From assembly GCF_030269925.1 (NCBI RefSeq), contig NC_085132.1, positions 1,944,501 through 2,008,500 on the forward strand: DNA of 64,000 nt. Direction: 5' to 3'. Origin of the DNA: Bombyx mori. Taxonomy: Eukaryota > Arthropoda > Insecta > Lepidoptera > Bombycidae. A program made the translations under genes and the position numbers. The notes beneath the pieces are model-generated. The model saw only the letters and a list, made by a program, of their open reading frames with translations. It did no database searches and was not told the DNA's origin. Of the stretch, positions 51,985-63,189 are shown in pieces (position 1 is the first letter of the stretch; the number at the start of each line of letters is the position of its first letter).

Positions 51985-52018
<34 letters not shown>
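51524..52018 (+). other. 3' UTR and poly(A) of the R1-clade element
   Basis: Begins gtgtttcgggtccccctcac, ends gatttcctcctgacc followed by about 33 A. Dead copies at 16632 and 44452 (minus) end at the same point, fixing the 3' terminus. Confidence 0.9.
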
Positions 52019-52022
<4 letters not shown>

Positions 52023-52334
52023 CGTTTTTACCATCGCACCGCCCGCCACCGAAGTAAAGTTCGTCCATTCCACCTGAAGCCATTGCGGTCATCCACAGTG
52101 CGTTTCCAGGGGTATTTTTTGCCACGTACCATCCGGCTATGGAATGAGCTCCCCTCCAGGTTGTTTCCCGAGCGCTATGACATGTCCTTCTTCAAACGAG
52201 GCTTGTGGAGAGTATTAAGAGGTAGGCAGCTGCTCGGTTCTCCCCCTGGCATTGCTGAAGTCCATGGGCGACGGTAACCACTCACCATCAGGGGCCGTGT
52301 GCTCGTCTGCCTCCAAGGGCAATAAAAAAAAACC
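52019..52334 (+). repeat. Right part of the LINE that hosts the R1-clade insertion
   Basis: Continues the Jockey/CR1-type LINE from atctcgtttttaccatcgca through the last codons (SFFKRGLWRVL) to the tail and its A-run. Confidence 0.88.
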
Positions 52335-52425
52335 TACAGAAATAGTATAATATTGGGCAATCAAGGAATCTTAAAAACAACAGTCTGTTGTTAATCAAAA
52401 GATGAGGAGATCCAGATTTTTTTCT

Positions 52426-52705
52426 TCCTATCTAATCGTTGGTAGACTAAAGGGCTATTCCAACTACATGCGGATTAGTAGGTGACTTCACGGGGTTCAA
52501 CGTCGGAGGACTTTCTAACGCAAGCGCATCTTTCTAGCAAGAGCAGTACTTCGCTGTATCTGTCACCGGATCGCAATCGAGATCCACTGAGAAGATTTGG
52601 CGAGAAGCCAAGTGGGTTGTATCTATGGGCTTAGTTGCACTTCGAACTCTTATTCGTATTCAACGGTGACCGGAACTTGGAGTGCCTAAAAGTACCGATA
52701 TCTTG
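52426..52705 (-). repeat. Diverged hairpin-tailed retroposon copy
   Basis: gtaggtgacttcacggggtt, cagtacttcgctgtatctgt, caccggatcgcaatcg and gtgaccggaacttggagtgc; about as long as the 14155 copy but more mutated. Confidence 0.62.
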
Positions 52706-53289
52706 TCGCACCGCTTTACGAGGAAGTACCAGACCTTGACCTTCCGAGCTACGGCTCTTCATAAATATCATGGGAAACGACCCCCTTAAAGTTTACCTTT
52801 AACCCAAAAAGTCTGTTGTGAAACCCAATTTTTATAACATTTAAAAGTAAAAGGTTTGAGAAATGAAAAAGTTAAATGAATATAGTTCTAAGATGTCCAT
52901 GACCGATGGATAATCAAACTCCGGTTATTTAACTATCTCTTAATCAATATATTACAATCACATTAAAGATCGAATTCGAAATACACACGGGTGTACACAT
53001 TGGACAGACGATAATGATCTCGCCTGTACCCGGATTGTACATTTATCATAGTTAAAAGATATTATCTGGCCAGAGTTGTGGCCCGTTGCGGAGACAATGC
53101 GGCTCATGCAAACTAGCTACGATTAAACCTAATCCTTGGGGTCAGAAGATTTTATCATCTGAGTACGTTATGCTAAATCTGACCTCGTTGCGCGCTCTTT
53201 GTAATATAATTCGGTTAGTAAATTGATGGCGCTAGATGGATGATTAATTATAAAGATAATTGTATTTTCGATTTAGTAACATTATATTT
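52706..53289. other. No gene recognised
   Basis: AT-rich, without assignable repeats. Confidence 0.4.
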
Positions 53290-53520
53290 TTTCAATGATG
53301 CATGTGACTAGGAGATGTATGGAAATTGTAGTGCAAGGTAGAGGGGGAAGAGGTTGACCGAAGAAGACATGGATAGTGTGTGAATGTCGATATGAGAGAG
53401 AGAGAAGAATGAGTATTGAGATGACGGCTGATAAAAGAAGATGGAATAGACAAATTAGCTGTGCCGACCCCATCTAGTGGGATAAGGTGAATTAAAAGAA
53501 GAAGAAGATATTGGGAGAAG
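53290..53520 (+). repeat. LINE-like 3' end with AAG-rich tail
   Basis: Contains ttagctgtgccgaccccatc and tagtgggataagg followed by (aag)n, a common lepidopteran LINE end. Coding traces (RWRGKRLTEEDM-like) are broken. Confidence 0.5.
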
Positions 53521-54408
53521 AAGAAGAGATGGATGACAGAATGCGACTGACCGCCTCTCGGTCGGTAACTATTACCAAGAGATTTCTTATTGCGCTTACT
53601 CGGCATCAGTGGTGATAAAAAAGGATGCAACATAACTTTAACTGACATGAGGAGTCTGAACAGCTCGTTAACGAAAAAACTTTATTTAAAAACATCACAC
53701 CCATATGAAAGTAAATGGTAAATATTCCTTCTTTGGACTTTTTATTCAGACGAACCTAAAATATTTTTTCAACTTCTATCATAATATTTGATAGGGCTAA
53801 TGTAAGATCTTTATTAAGCCAAAGTATAGCGACGACTGATATAATAAATATAATCATAACACTTAGTCAGGAAACGTCTTGTTGGTATACAACTGCGTTG
53901 GACGAGAGAAACTGAGCTCTGGAAAATACCTTACCATTAAGTATATATTTCAATTTACGACAAATCACAACAATCGTCCAAGTGCCAATAAGGAAGATAT
54001 AAATAAATATTATTTAAAGCACCTTAAGATTCGTTTATATAATTGAACGCGTATTATTAACAAATATTTGTCGGGTTTCGAGATTAAAGTGAATTATTTT
54101 AAAGCTATGACGTCATACAACCGTCATTATAAACTTACCGTCTAAACGTTTGGACAATTAACTAAGAACACGACTAATGTCATTCGGACGCCGTGACGTC
54201 ATCACGACAATGCATATCTGTAATATTATATTAAATTTTAATATGTACTTACTTTATTTTTTAATAGAGGTAATGAGTAACATAAAATCACCGAAATTGG
54301 TTCACCTAGAAAAAAAATTTCTTAGGTAACATACACATAGCAAAAAAACAATGGAACTGAGAGCTTCTTCATTTTTTAATCCAGCTATAAAAATAAGTTT
54401 CTTTTGTT
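53521..54408. other. No gene recognised
   Basis: AT-rich spacer with short, motif-free open frames. Confidence 0.4.
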
Positions 54409-54520
54409 GTTTTTTTTATTGCCCTTGTATGCAGACGAGCATACGGCCCACCTGATGGTGAGTGGTTACCGTCGCCCATGGACTTCAGCAATTTCAGGGG
54501 CAGAGCCAAGCCACTGCCTA
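54409..54520 (-). repeat. 3' tail of Jockey/CR1-type LINE
   Basis: T-run, ttgcccttgtatgcagacga to ccaagccactgcctac. Confidence 0.85.
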
Positions 54521-54692
54521 CGGTGCTTGATGATGCGCAGTGAAATCAAAGATAACGAAGATCAACCTCAAATAGGACATGATCTGAAGCCTAGACAGTT
54601 GAAAAAGAAAATGCCACGAGTGGAACTTAACATACATTTGGTATTAAGCATTAGCCGTAGCTTGTCCATTATCGTATTATAAAGTAATATAT

Positions 54693-55049
54693 TGTTACGC
54701 CTGTAAGAGTAACGCCATCTATCGTCGAATAGTCGAACGAATATCGAAGGATCTAGTAGCAGCATCTAGAACGCTCGAGAAGTATAACTCAACTATTGTC
54801 ACATAGCGGAAACACACAATACTCGACTTGTGTGGAATATTCTCGATAATTCTAGGAATGTCACGCAGTTACAGAGATGGCACGCAGTTAGTAATCGGAA
54901 GTACTCGAAGCGAAACCGCGAACGGATCACCTGATCGGAAGAAGCGGATTGAGAATTTTAAAGTGTTTTAAGTGTTCTAACTACAAATACAATGCTAATT
55001 TGTACTTTGGTGAAACTTTTTATTTATCCCGAACCCCCAGCGCGTAACA
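54693..55049. mobile_element. Solo LTR of an LTR retrotransposon
   Basis: 357 bp beginning tgttacgc and ending gcgtaaca (inverted TG...CA ends), flanked by the 4-bp atat at 54689-54692 and 55050-55053. No internal retroelement genes are present. A fragment of the same LTR is at 8868-8980. The duplication size suggests a Gypsy-type element; this is inference. Confidence 0.7.
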
Positions 55050-55261
55050 ATATAATAATAACATCACAACCCTGTTTGCAAGCTCATAAATATGTCACAG
55101 TTAATTCAAATTTCCAATTCCTCCAATGGCGAGCTCATGACTGTGTTGTTCCTCACAAGAAGCTCTTTTCACTGATCGCGACTTTTGGTACAAAACTATT
55201 TAAAACATTTGAAGAGAAAGATAAAGATCGCAGATATCCTCCATTACTCTATATTAGAATA

Positions 55262-55459
55262 CTAGCGACCCGCTCTCGCTTCGCTTCGGAAACATTAAAA
55301 CACACATGAAACAAAAAAAAAAAATTAGTAGCCTATGTTCATCAGGGACAATATCGGCTTCTAATGGAATAAGAATTTTTCAAATCGGTCCAGTAGTTTC
55401 GGAGCCTATTCGAAACAAACAAACAAACAAATCTTTCCTCTTTATAATATTTGTATAGA
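55262..55459 (-). repeat. Helitron-like repeat
   Basis: Minus strand starts tctatacaaatattataaag and ends gggtcgctag|T. Combines the start of the 38570 copy with the end of the third family. Confidence 0.5.
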
Positions 55460-55788
55460 AGAACTGTTCGTACACTAAGCTTGATATAGGAACGCGCGTC
55501 ACGTTGCTTTAGTCTTTCAATTCGTGCGAACCCTCCGATAACCATAACAGTAGAAAGATAAAAACACAATTCATTCCGCGCAAACAAATATTACAAATTG
55601 TGCTCTCACAAATATTTGTAAAATATAATAGTGGTAATAATGATAAAATTACAAAAACATTAACAATTAACGCAACAAAAAAAAAAAAAGCCTAAAGAAC
55701 GTGATTTGGTAATATTTTTTTTGTTATTTGTTATCTCGAAAGTGTTCTAACCAGTTTGGTCTGTTAGATACGCTAGTGGAAAGTGCTT

Positions 55789-55895
55789 AACGGTAAGCAC
55801 CGGTCTGGCTCTGCCCCTGACATTGCTGATGTCCATGAGCGACAATAACCACTTTCCATCAGGTGAGCCGTATACTCGTCTGCTTACAAAGGCAA
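55789..55895 (+). repeat. 3' tail of Jockey/CR1-type LINE
   Basis: ggtaagcaccggtctggctc to tgcttacaaaggcaa, where a Helitron-like element begins. Confidence 0.75.
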
Positions 55896-56204
55896 TCTAT
55901 CTATCTATATATGTATATATAAAAATGAATTGCTGTTCGTTAGTCTCGCTGAAACTGGAGAACGGCTGGACCGATTTGGCTAATTTTGGTTTTGAATTAT
56001 TTGTGGAAATCCAGAGAAGGTTTAAAAGGTAGAAAAATATGAAAATGCTCGGAATTAAACAAAAATAACAATTTTGTTTTTCCTTTTTTGTGTCCCCCGT
56101 CGCGTCGGACGGATTCCTTTTGTTTGTTTTCAGTTTATTTAATACAAAAGTTTAGGTCTTTTATTTATCGATTGAGGTACTACAAAGTCTACCGGGTCAG
56201 CTAG
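55896..56204 (+). repeat. Helitron-like element, second family
   Basis: Starts A|TCTATCTATC in the LINE tail and ends accgggtcagctag|T. Closest to 12849-13108. Confidence 0.55.
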
Positions 56205-56696
56205 TAAATAAATAAAATAACATACAAATATAGATTTAAATGACAAATCATCGAAGTAACATCAGAAAAAGCACGGATATAAATTAATGTAAATTAAATC
56301 GTAAAGTACTTTTAATTACGTACCTAACTCCTGTAGCATTTAATTTCTATTCGAGAACAAACTTTGTAGACTGCTTATCACTCTGCATTAATGACATTCC
56401 ACGCGCAGCGAAGTGGATGAGTCATTTTATATCCGAGCTTCCTTATTCCCGTCAATTAATCAAACGGTCAATAATATAACATATATTTACTTAGCCAGAG
56501 TAATAATACATGAAGGAAAAACTTTGTATCCCTTTTTACGAAAATTGCGCGGACGGAGGAGTATGAATTTTCCCACACTTATAAAGAATATAGAGAAGGA
56601 GTGCAGTGTTAATATTTTTTTAAATTATGTATTAAATCAATAAAAAAACATTACACACACTACCATGTATTTGACGCACACACGCATGCATACATT

Positions 56697-59600
56697 TTTG
56701 GGGGTTGATTGCTTCCCGCTTCCGTAGGTTTAACCCGCGATTCCCTACAAGTGACCCCTGGGTGGTGCAAAACGGGAGCCGAATACATAATCGGTGGTAG
56801 GACTTGTCCGACTGGCTGGCGACCACCCTCCAACTAGAGTCCGCCGCCAAATAGCCTAGCTGTGTTCCGGCGTGTGGGTTGGAGAGCCAGTGTTATTCCT
56901 TCCCTTTCCTCTTCCTTGTTGGGGGTGAATCTTGGCGATACCTGGAATATGCGGAGCAGACGTGCGTGTGAGCTCGCGGGACGTGATTGTTTGACGGGGG
57001 TATAGGGAGACCCAGTGAAACGGTGTTCGCCGCCGCCCGCCGGTCAGTTGGGGACCTGAACCCGGGTGTCACTACTAAACTCCGCCCCGGGAAGCTGTCC
57101 CGCCAACCGGTGTAAAATCCTGTCGTGCGGTCGTCGTGCCGGAGTCGGAGACCGGAGTGGATCCCGGCGATCGCACGCAGGGTGGACTGGGGGCCCTTCC
57201 ATGCCCTGCGTCGGTCGCTCACGCAACCCGTGGTCGAGCACGTACTGTGCTCCGCGCTTTATTCAGGTATTGTCACGATTTCGCCTCGAACATCCTACCC
57301 CGCCCAATCCCACTCTCCAAATAAAAAAAAAATGAAAGTTCGAAAAAGGAAAAGGGTTTTGTCGGCGACTCCCCATTCCACATTTAATGTGGATTTCAGC
57401 AATGTAAGGGGTCTACATAGTAACCTCGACGCCGTACACCACCATCTTGAGACGGCGCAGCCTGCCCTTCTTTTTCTGACGGAGACGCAGATATCTGCTC
57501 CGGATGATACTTCGTACCTTGAATACCCCGGCTACGTATTGGAGCACAACTTCCTGCGTAAAGCCGGGGTGTGTGTATTCGTCCGGGCTGATGTCTGTTG
57601 TCGCCGTCTACGAAGCCTCGAACAACGGGACCTGTCCCTCTTGTGGCTGCGCGTAGATCACGGGGGCTGTACCCGAGTCTACGCGTGCCTGTACAGGTCC
57701 CACAGCAGTGATGCAGGTTCAGCTCTGATAGAGCATGTGCAAGAGGGGACTAACCGCGTGCTTGAGCAGTACCCATCTGCGGAGGTGGTGGTTCTTGGAG
57801 ACTTTAACGCTCATCACCAAGAGTGGTTGGGGTCCAGAACCACTGACCTCCCGGGTCGGGCTGCCTACGATTTCGCCTTGGCCTACGGCCTCTCCCAGCT
57901 GGTGACACAGCCCACCCGTGTCCCAGATATTGAGGGGCACGAGCCTTCTCTGTTGGACCTTCTGCTGACCACCGATCCAGCCGGATACAGTGTGGTGGTC
58001 GACGCTCCACTTGGATAGTCTGATCACTGCCTTATCCGTGCTGCCACACCACTCTCTCGTCCTAGTCGTCGAACGACGACCAGGTATCGAAGAGTTTGGC
58101 AGTATTTGTCAGCAGATTGGGACGGATTGCGTGAGTTTTACGCATCCTACCCATGGGGGCGGTTCTGCTTTTCCTCTGCTGATCCTGACGTCTGTGCGGA
58201 CCGTCTTAAAGACGTGGTGCTCCAGGGGATGGAATTGTTTATTCCCTCCTCTGAAGTGCCCGTTGGGGGTCGCAGCAGACCCTGGTATAACAATGCCAGC
58301 AGGGATGCTGCACACCTCAAGCGGTCCGCATACGTGGCATGGGATGATGCTAGGAGACGTCGGGATCCTAACATATCAGAGGAAAGGCGGAAATATAACG
58401 CCGCTTCCAGGTCCTACAAGAAGGTTATTGCCAGGGCGAAATCGGAGCACGTTGCTAGAATTGGCGAGCGACTGAAGAGCTATCCCTCTGGGAGCCGTGC
58501 TTTTTGGTCGCTCGCCAAAGCTGCAGAAGGTAACTTTTGCAGGTCTAGTCTCCCACCACTACGCAAGTCCGATGACAGTCTGGCCCATAGTGCGAAAGAG
58601 AAGGCTGACCTTCTGGTCAAACTCTTCGCCTCGAACTCGACTGTGGACGACGGGGGTGCCACACCACCGAACATCCTCCGGTGTGATAGTTCCCTGCCGG
58701 AGATCTGCTTTACACAGTGTGCAGTCAGGCGGGAACTCCGACTCCTGGACGTCCATAAGTCGAGCGGGCCAGACGGCATCCCTGCAGTGGTTCTGAAAAC
58801 GTGCGCCCCTGAGCTGACGCCTGCGCTAACGCGTTTGTATCGCATCTCTTATTGCGCTAACAGGGTTCCGTCTTCATGGAAGACTGCCCACGTCCACCCT
58901 ATCCCCAAGAAGGGTGACCGGTCGGACCCATCGAGCTATAGGCCTATCGCGATAACTTCCTTGCTTTCCAAGGTGATGGAGCGAATAATTAATATACAAC
59001 TCCTGAAGTATCTGGAGGATCGCCAGCTGATCAGTGACCGACAGTACGGTTTCCGTCACGGTCGCTCAGCTGGCGATCTTCTTGTATACCTTACTCACAG
59101 GTGGGCTGAAGCCTTGGAGAGCAAGGGCGAGGCTCTTGCTGTGAGCCTTGATATCGCGAAGGCCTTCGACAGGGTCTGGCATAGGGCACTTCTGTCGAAG
59201 CTACCATCTTACGGAATCCCCGAGGGTCTCTGCAAGTGGATCGCTAGCTTTTTGGATGGGCGGAGCATCACGGTCGTTGTAGACGGTGACTGTTCTGATA
59301 CCATGACCATTAACGCTGGCGTTCCACAAGGTTCGGTGCTCTCCCCCACGCTTTTCATCCTGTATATCAATGACATGCTGTCTATTGATGGCATGCATTG
59401 CTATGCGGATGACAGCACGGGGGATGCGCGATATATCGGCCATCAGAGTCTCTCTCGGAGCGTGGTGCAAGAGAGACGATCAAAACTTGTGTCTGAAGTG
59501 GAGAACTCTCTGGGGCGAGTCTCCGAATGGGGTGAATTGAACTTGGTTCAATTCAACCCGATAAAGACACAAGTTTGCGCGTTCACTGCGAAGAAGGACC

Positions 59601-60360
59601 CCTTTGTCATGGCGCCGCAATTCCAAGGAGTATCCCTGCAACCTTCCGAGAGTATCGGGATACTTGGGGTCGACATTTCGAGCGATGTCCAGTTTCGGAG
59701 TCATTTGGAAGGCAAAGCCAAGTTGGCGTCCAAAATGCTGGGAGTCCTCAACAGAGCGAAGCGGTACTTCACGCCTGGACAAAGACTTTTGCTTTATAAA
59801 GCACAAGTCCGGCCTCGCATGGAGTACTGCTCCCATCTCTGGGCTGGGGCTCCCAAATACCAGCTTCTTCCATTTGACTCCATACAGAGGAGGGCCGTTC
59901 GGATTGTCGATAATCCCATTCTCTCGGATCGTTTGGAGCCTCTGGGTCTGCGGAGGGACTTCGGTTCCCTCTGTATTTTGTACCGTATGTTCCATGGGGA
60001 GTGCTCTGAGGAATTGTTCGAGATGATACCAGCATCTCGTTTTTACCATCGCACCGCCCGCCACCGGAGTAGAGTTCATCCATACTACCTGGAGCCACTG
60101 CGATCATCCACAGTGCGTTTCCAGAGGTCTTTTTTGCCACGTACCATCCGGCTATGGAATGAGCTCCCCTCCACGGTGTTTCCCGAGCGCTATGACATGT
60201 CCTTCTTCAAACGAGGCTTGTGGAGAGTATTAAGCGGTAGGCAGCGGCTTGGCTCTGCCCCTGGCATTGCTGAAGTCCATGGGCGACGGTAACCACTCAC
60301 CATCAGGTGGGCCGTATGCCCGTCTGCCTACAAAGGCAATAAAAAAAAAAAAAAAAAAAA
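56697..60360 (+). mobile_element. Jockey/CR1-type LINE, near full length, one nonsense codon
   Basis: Begins near ggggttgattgcttcccgc, has about 0.63 kb of leader without an ORF1, then a long endonuclease/reverse-transcriptase frame interrupted by one TAG, then a short 3' UTR ending in an A-run. It is the parent type of the many tails in this window (7123, 9610, 12199, 18829, 37285, 52019 and others). It may be the BMC1/L1Bm family of Bombyx; the name is unverified. Confidence 0.85.
57332..60292 (+). pseudogene. LINE endonuclease/reverse transcriptase ORF with one in-frame stop
   Basis: Frame from the ATG at 57332 (or 57125) to a TAA near 60292. The endonuclease has FNVDFSNVRGLHSNLDAVHH, ETQ and GDFNAHHQEW. 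A TAG at 58016-58018 falls immediately before the conserved SDHCL; the reading frame is unchanged on the far side. Then come the reverse-transcriptase motifs HPIPKKGDRSDPSSYRPIAI, QYGFRHGRSAGDLL, SLDIAKAFDRVWH, GVPQGSVLSPTLF and CYADDST near 59400. The characteristic end is LPRTIRLWNELPS, ERYDMSFFKRGLW and AEVHGRR. The single nonsense codon is the only break seen. Confidence 0.88.
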
Positions 60361-60618
60361 ATATTTATTTATTGTCAAACTTTTGTTCTTGACGTCTGTG
60401 GTCAAAATAAGAATAGATTAAAAATATTGTTAAAACAATGTAATGTATAAAACGATATTTACAAATCTCGCAAAAACTAGCAAAAATCTCGCGAGATTTG
60501 TGATTATAGAAGTATAATATAGTCTTTGAAAATAGAATCATAATAGTGTACAAACTTAAAATTTCAATTAATTATAGTCGAATTTCGACTACCGGGCGAC
60601 CACTAGTCCAGAGTAATA

Positions 60619-60943
60619 TGGTCTATTAATTTCCATGTTCTGTGTGGACGTGACGCGGCAGAAAATATACGAAACCGGGTCAGCGTGTGAGGTCTCATTT
60701 CAAACAAGACCTTGATCAGAATTTATGTATTTATTATGAATGGTTAGAAATTTCTTGCTCAAAGTACCTAATTTTCTACAGTTGGTAGGCATTGACGTAT
60801 TAAAAAACCCTGTTGTTTTTATATATCAATGGTGGTAGAACGTCTTGTGAATCCGCACGTGTATGTACCACCACTCTGCCTATTTCGGCCGTGAACCAAT
60901 TGTGGAGTTGGCGATCGTAGAACAAAATATATATTTTTTTAAG
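60619..60943. other. No gene; one Bm1 scrap
   Basis: 60830-60903 (atggtggtagaacgtcttgt to ggccgtgaacc) is a plus-strand Bm1 fragment. The rest is AT-rich and unassigned. Confidence 0.5.
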
Positions 60944-61271
60944 TCGTCATGGCCTAAAGGATAAGACGTCCGGTGCACTCGTGTTGAGCGATGCACCGGT
61001 ATTCGAATCCCACGCTGGTGCTAATTTTTCAAATGAAATACGTACTTAACAAATGTTCACGATTGACTTACACGGTGAAGAAATAACATCGTGTAATGCG
61101 TAGTAATGCGTTTCGATTTGAAGGATGGGCTGCCGTTATAAATATACTGAGACCTTAGAACTCATATCTCAAAGGAAATGGCTTCATTTACGTTGTAGAT
61201 GTCTATGGGCTCCAGTAACCACTTAAGGTGGGCTGTGAGCTCGTCCACCCATCTAAGCAATAAAAAAAAAA
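60944..61271 (+). repeat. Bm1-type SINE with head, internally deleted
   Basis: Head gtcatggcctaaaggataag with B-box ggtattcgaatccc. It jumps from ataacatcgtgtaat to gtaatgcgtttcgatttgaa and ends ctaagcaataaaaaaaa. Confidence 0.87.
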
Positions 61272-61299
61272 TTACAAGTTCTAAAAAACAACGGTGCGT

Positions 61300-61570
61300 G
61301 GCAGAAATATAATCTGGAAACGCACTGTGAATGAACGCAGTGGTTCTAAGTAGTATGAATGAACTCTACTCCGGTGGCGGGCGGTGCAGTGGTAAAAACG
61401 AGACCATGGGATTATCACAGTACCACAGAGTACTCCCCATGGACCATACGTTACAAAATACAGAGAGAACCAAAGTCCCTCAACAGACCCAGAGGTTCCA
61501 AACGATTCGTGTGAATGGGATTATCGACAATCGAAATAGCCCTCTTCTGCATGAAGTCATATGGAACTAG
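61300..61570 (-). repeat. Internal fragment of Jockey/CR1-type LINE
   Basis: Reverse of about 59860-60135 of the long copy: ggaaacgcactgtgaatgaa, ctccggtggcgggcgg, ttccaaacgattcgtgtgaa and gggattatcgacaatcg. Confidence 0.78.
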
Positions 61571-61580
61571 CTGATATTGG

Positions 61581-61998
61581 TCGTCGTGGCCTAAAGGATA
61601 AGACGTCCGGTGCACTCGTGTTGAGCGATGCACCGCAGGCGGGTACCAATTTTTCTAATGAAATACGTACACAACATATTTTTTTTTATTGCTTAGATGG
61701 GTGGACGAGCTCACAGCCCACCTGGTGTTAAATGATTACTGGAGCCCATAGACATCCACAACGTAAATGCGCCACCCACCTTTATAGATATAAGTTCTAA
61801 GGTCTCAAGTATAGTTACAACGGCTGCCCCACCCTTCAAACCGAAACGCATTACTGCTTCACGGCAGAAATAGGCAGGGTGGTGGTACCCACCCGCGCGG
61901 ACTCACAAGAGGTCCTACCACCAGTGATCACAAGAGGTTGAAGATCACAAAAGATCACAAATGTTCACGATTGACTTCCACGGTGAAGGAATGACAAC
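61581..61998 (+). repeat. Bm1-type SINE head split by another Bm1
   Basis: 61581-61676 has the head and start of body (cgtggcctaaaggataagac, aaatacgtacacaaca). It resumes near 61964 (tcacaaatgttcacgattga, cacggtgaaggaatgacaac). Confidence 0.75.
61677..61925 (-). repeat. Bm1-type SINE inserted in a Bm1
   Basis: Reversed tail (ttttattgcttagatgggtg) to gtcctaccaccagtg; well preserved. Confidence 0.85.
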
Positions 61999-62269
61999 TT
62001 CATCTACATTTCTACGCTAATCAAACAAAACGTGCATAAATCTTGCTGCACGAACAGAAACATGAAATAATCATATTATACATATACATTTAAACAAAAC
62101 AAACATACGTAACGAATCGATTTATCTATATTGGATGGTTGTTATTCAGAGAGCGTCTCCGAGAGTTAGCGGCGCAAGTGTACAGTTGTAGCGTGATCTT
62201 GGCCGAAAAATTGAAGCAGAGATTAGTTACCTTATTGACACGAGACTCTTTTTTCTCCCTACTTTCTTA

Positions 62270-62500
62270 CTTGTGGTAAGATCTCTAGTGAGTCCGCGCG
62301 GGTAGGTCCCACCGCCCTGCCTATTTCTGCCGTGAAGCAGTAATGCGTTTCGGTTCGAAGGGTGGGGCAGCCGCTGTAACTATACTTGAGACCTTAGAGC
62401 TTATATCTCAAGGTGGGTGGCGCATTTACGTTGTAGATGTCTATGGGCTCCAGTAACCACTTAACACCAGGTGGTCTGTGAGCTCGTCCACCAATCTCAA
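62270..62500 (+). repeat. Bm1-type SINE, headless
   Basis: gtggtaagatctctagtgag to gtgagctcgtccaccaatct. Confidence 0.85.
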
Positions 62501-62589
62501 GCGGACTCACAAGAGGGGAAAGGGAAAGTAAAGATGAATTAACTTCTCAACGTCACCTTACAGGCGCTTTTTTGTATCAACCATTTTTT

Positions 62590-62788
62590 TTCCCTACCTA
62601 TGCTGATAGCCTTGAGAGGCTATTTCAGCTTACTCTAGCGTGTGTAGGTGAGCTCACGAGGCTCAAACCGGAGAGTTGCTAACATCGACCCTAGCAAGAG
62701 CAGTGCTTCGCAGAATCTACCACCGGATCGGAAACGCGACCCACTGAGAAGATCCGGCGAGAAACTCAGTGGGCTTTGTCTGTGGGTT
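62590..62788 (-). repeat. Hairpin-tailed retroposon copy
   Basis: T-run, cctatgctgatagccttgag, ctaccaccggatcggaaacg and gggctttgtctgtgggtta. Confidence 0.75.
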
Positions 62789-63189
62789 AAAATGTATCAA
62801 CCATAGTATTCTCAACTATATATTCAAAATCATTATATTACCCGATGTTTTTCGTTCGTCATGTGAAACTTCGACGCGAACGTAAACACGGTTCACAAAC
62901 ATCAGAGATGACAAATGGAACCGTGCGATGCGACGCGGTCGGAAATTGGCTCAAAAGTTCGCGAAGATATCTTAAGTTGGGATGGTATTTTTCATATTTA
63001 CGAGTTTTGGCAAGTGTACCCATAACGAAGATGTATTGGATGAAATTTTCGACGGTAAGCCAAATTGCGGGATTAAAATAAAATCTTGGTGGGTATGAGG
63101 AATTCTTATTGGAACATGTAAAGCGAAAATGCTTCATCGTTTTATTTACAAATTTTGTTTTTATATTTTCCTACACAATTAGATTTGAA
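62789..63189. other. No gene recognised
   Basis: Overlapping open frames of 78-92 codons on both strands (62845-63137) lack any family motif. Confidence 0.35.

Larger units (their letters stand above)
45399..52018 (+). mobile_element. Full-length R1-clade non-LTR retrotransposon
   Basis: 6.6 kb bounded by 14-bp atctcgtttttacc at 45385-45398 and 52019-52032. It has a 645-bp 5' UTR, ORF1, ORF2, a 0.46-kb 3' UTR and an A-run of about 33. Both ORFs are open end to end, so the copy may be recent or active. The stop/start junction TAATG and the two-ORF plan are as described for SART1 and other R1-clade LINEs, with an AP-type endonuclease. Its GC-rich sequence contrasts sharply with the surroundings. 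Two dead relatives in the window have unrelated target duplications, so insertion is not strictly site-specific. Confidence 0.95.
56506..60607 (+). mobile_element. Helitron-like element (family A) carrying a long LINE insertion
   Basis: Left part about 56506-56696 (tgaaggaaaaactttgtatc to cacgcatgcatac) and right part about 60361-60607 (tatttatttattgtcaaac to the tagtcgaatttcgacta palindrome and ccactag). Removing the LINE restores the order seen in uninterrupted copies. The composite is flanked by the 11-bp ccagagtaata at 56495-56505 and 60608-60618. Confidence 0.65.

Noticed and set aside
62845..63137. Overlapping open frames on both strands
   Set aside because: No family motif and no codon-use contrast with surrounding non-coding DNA.
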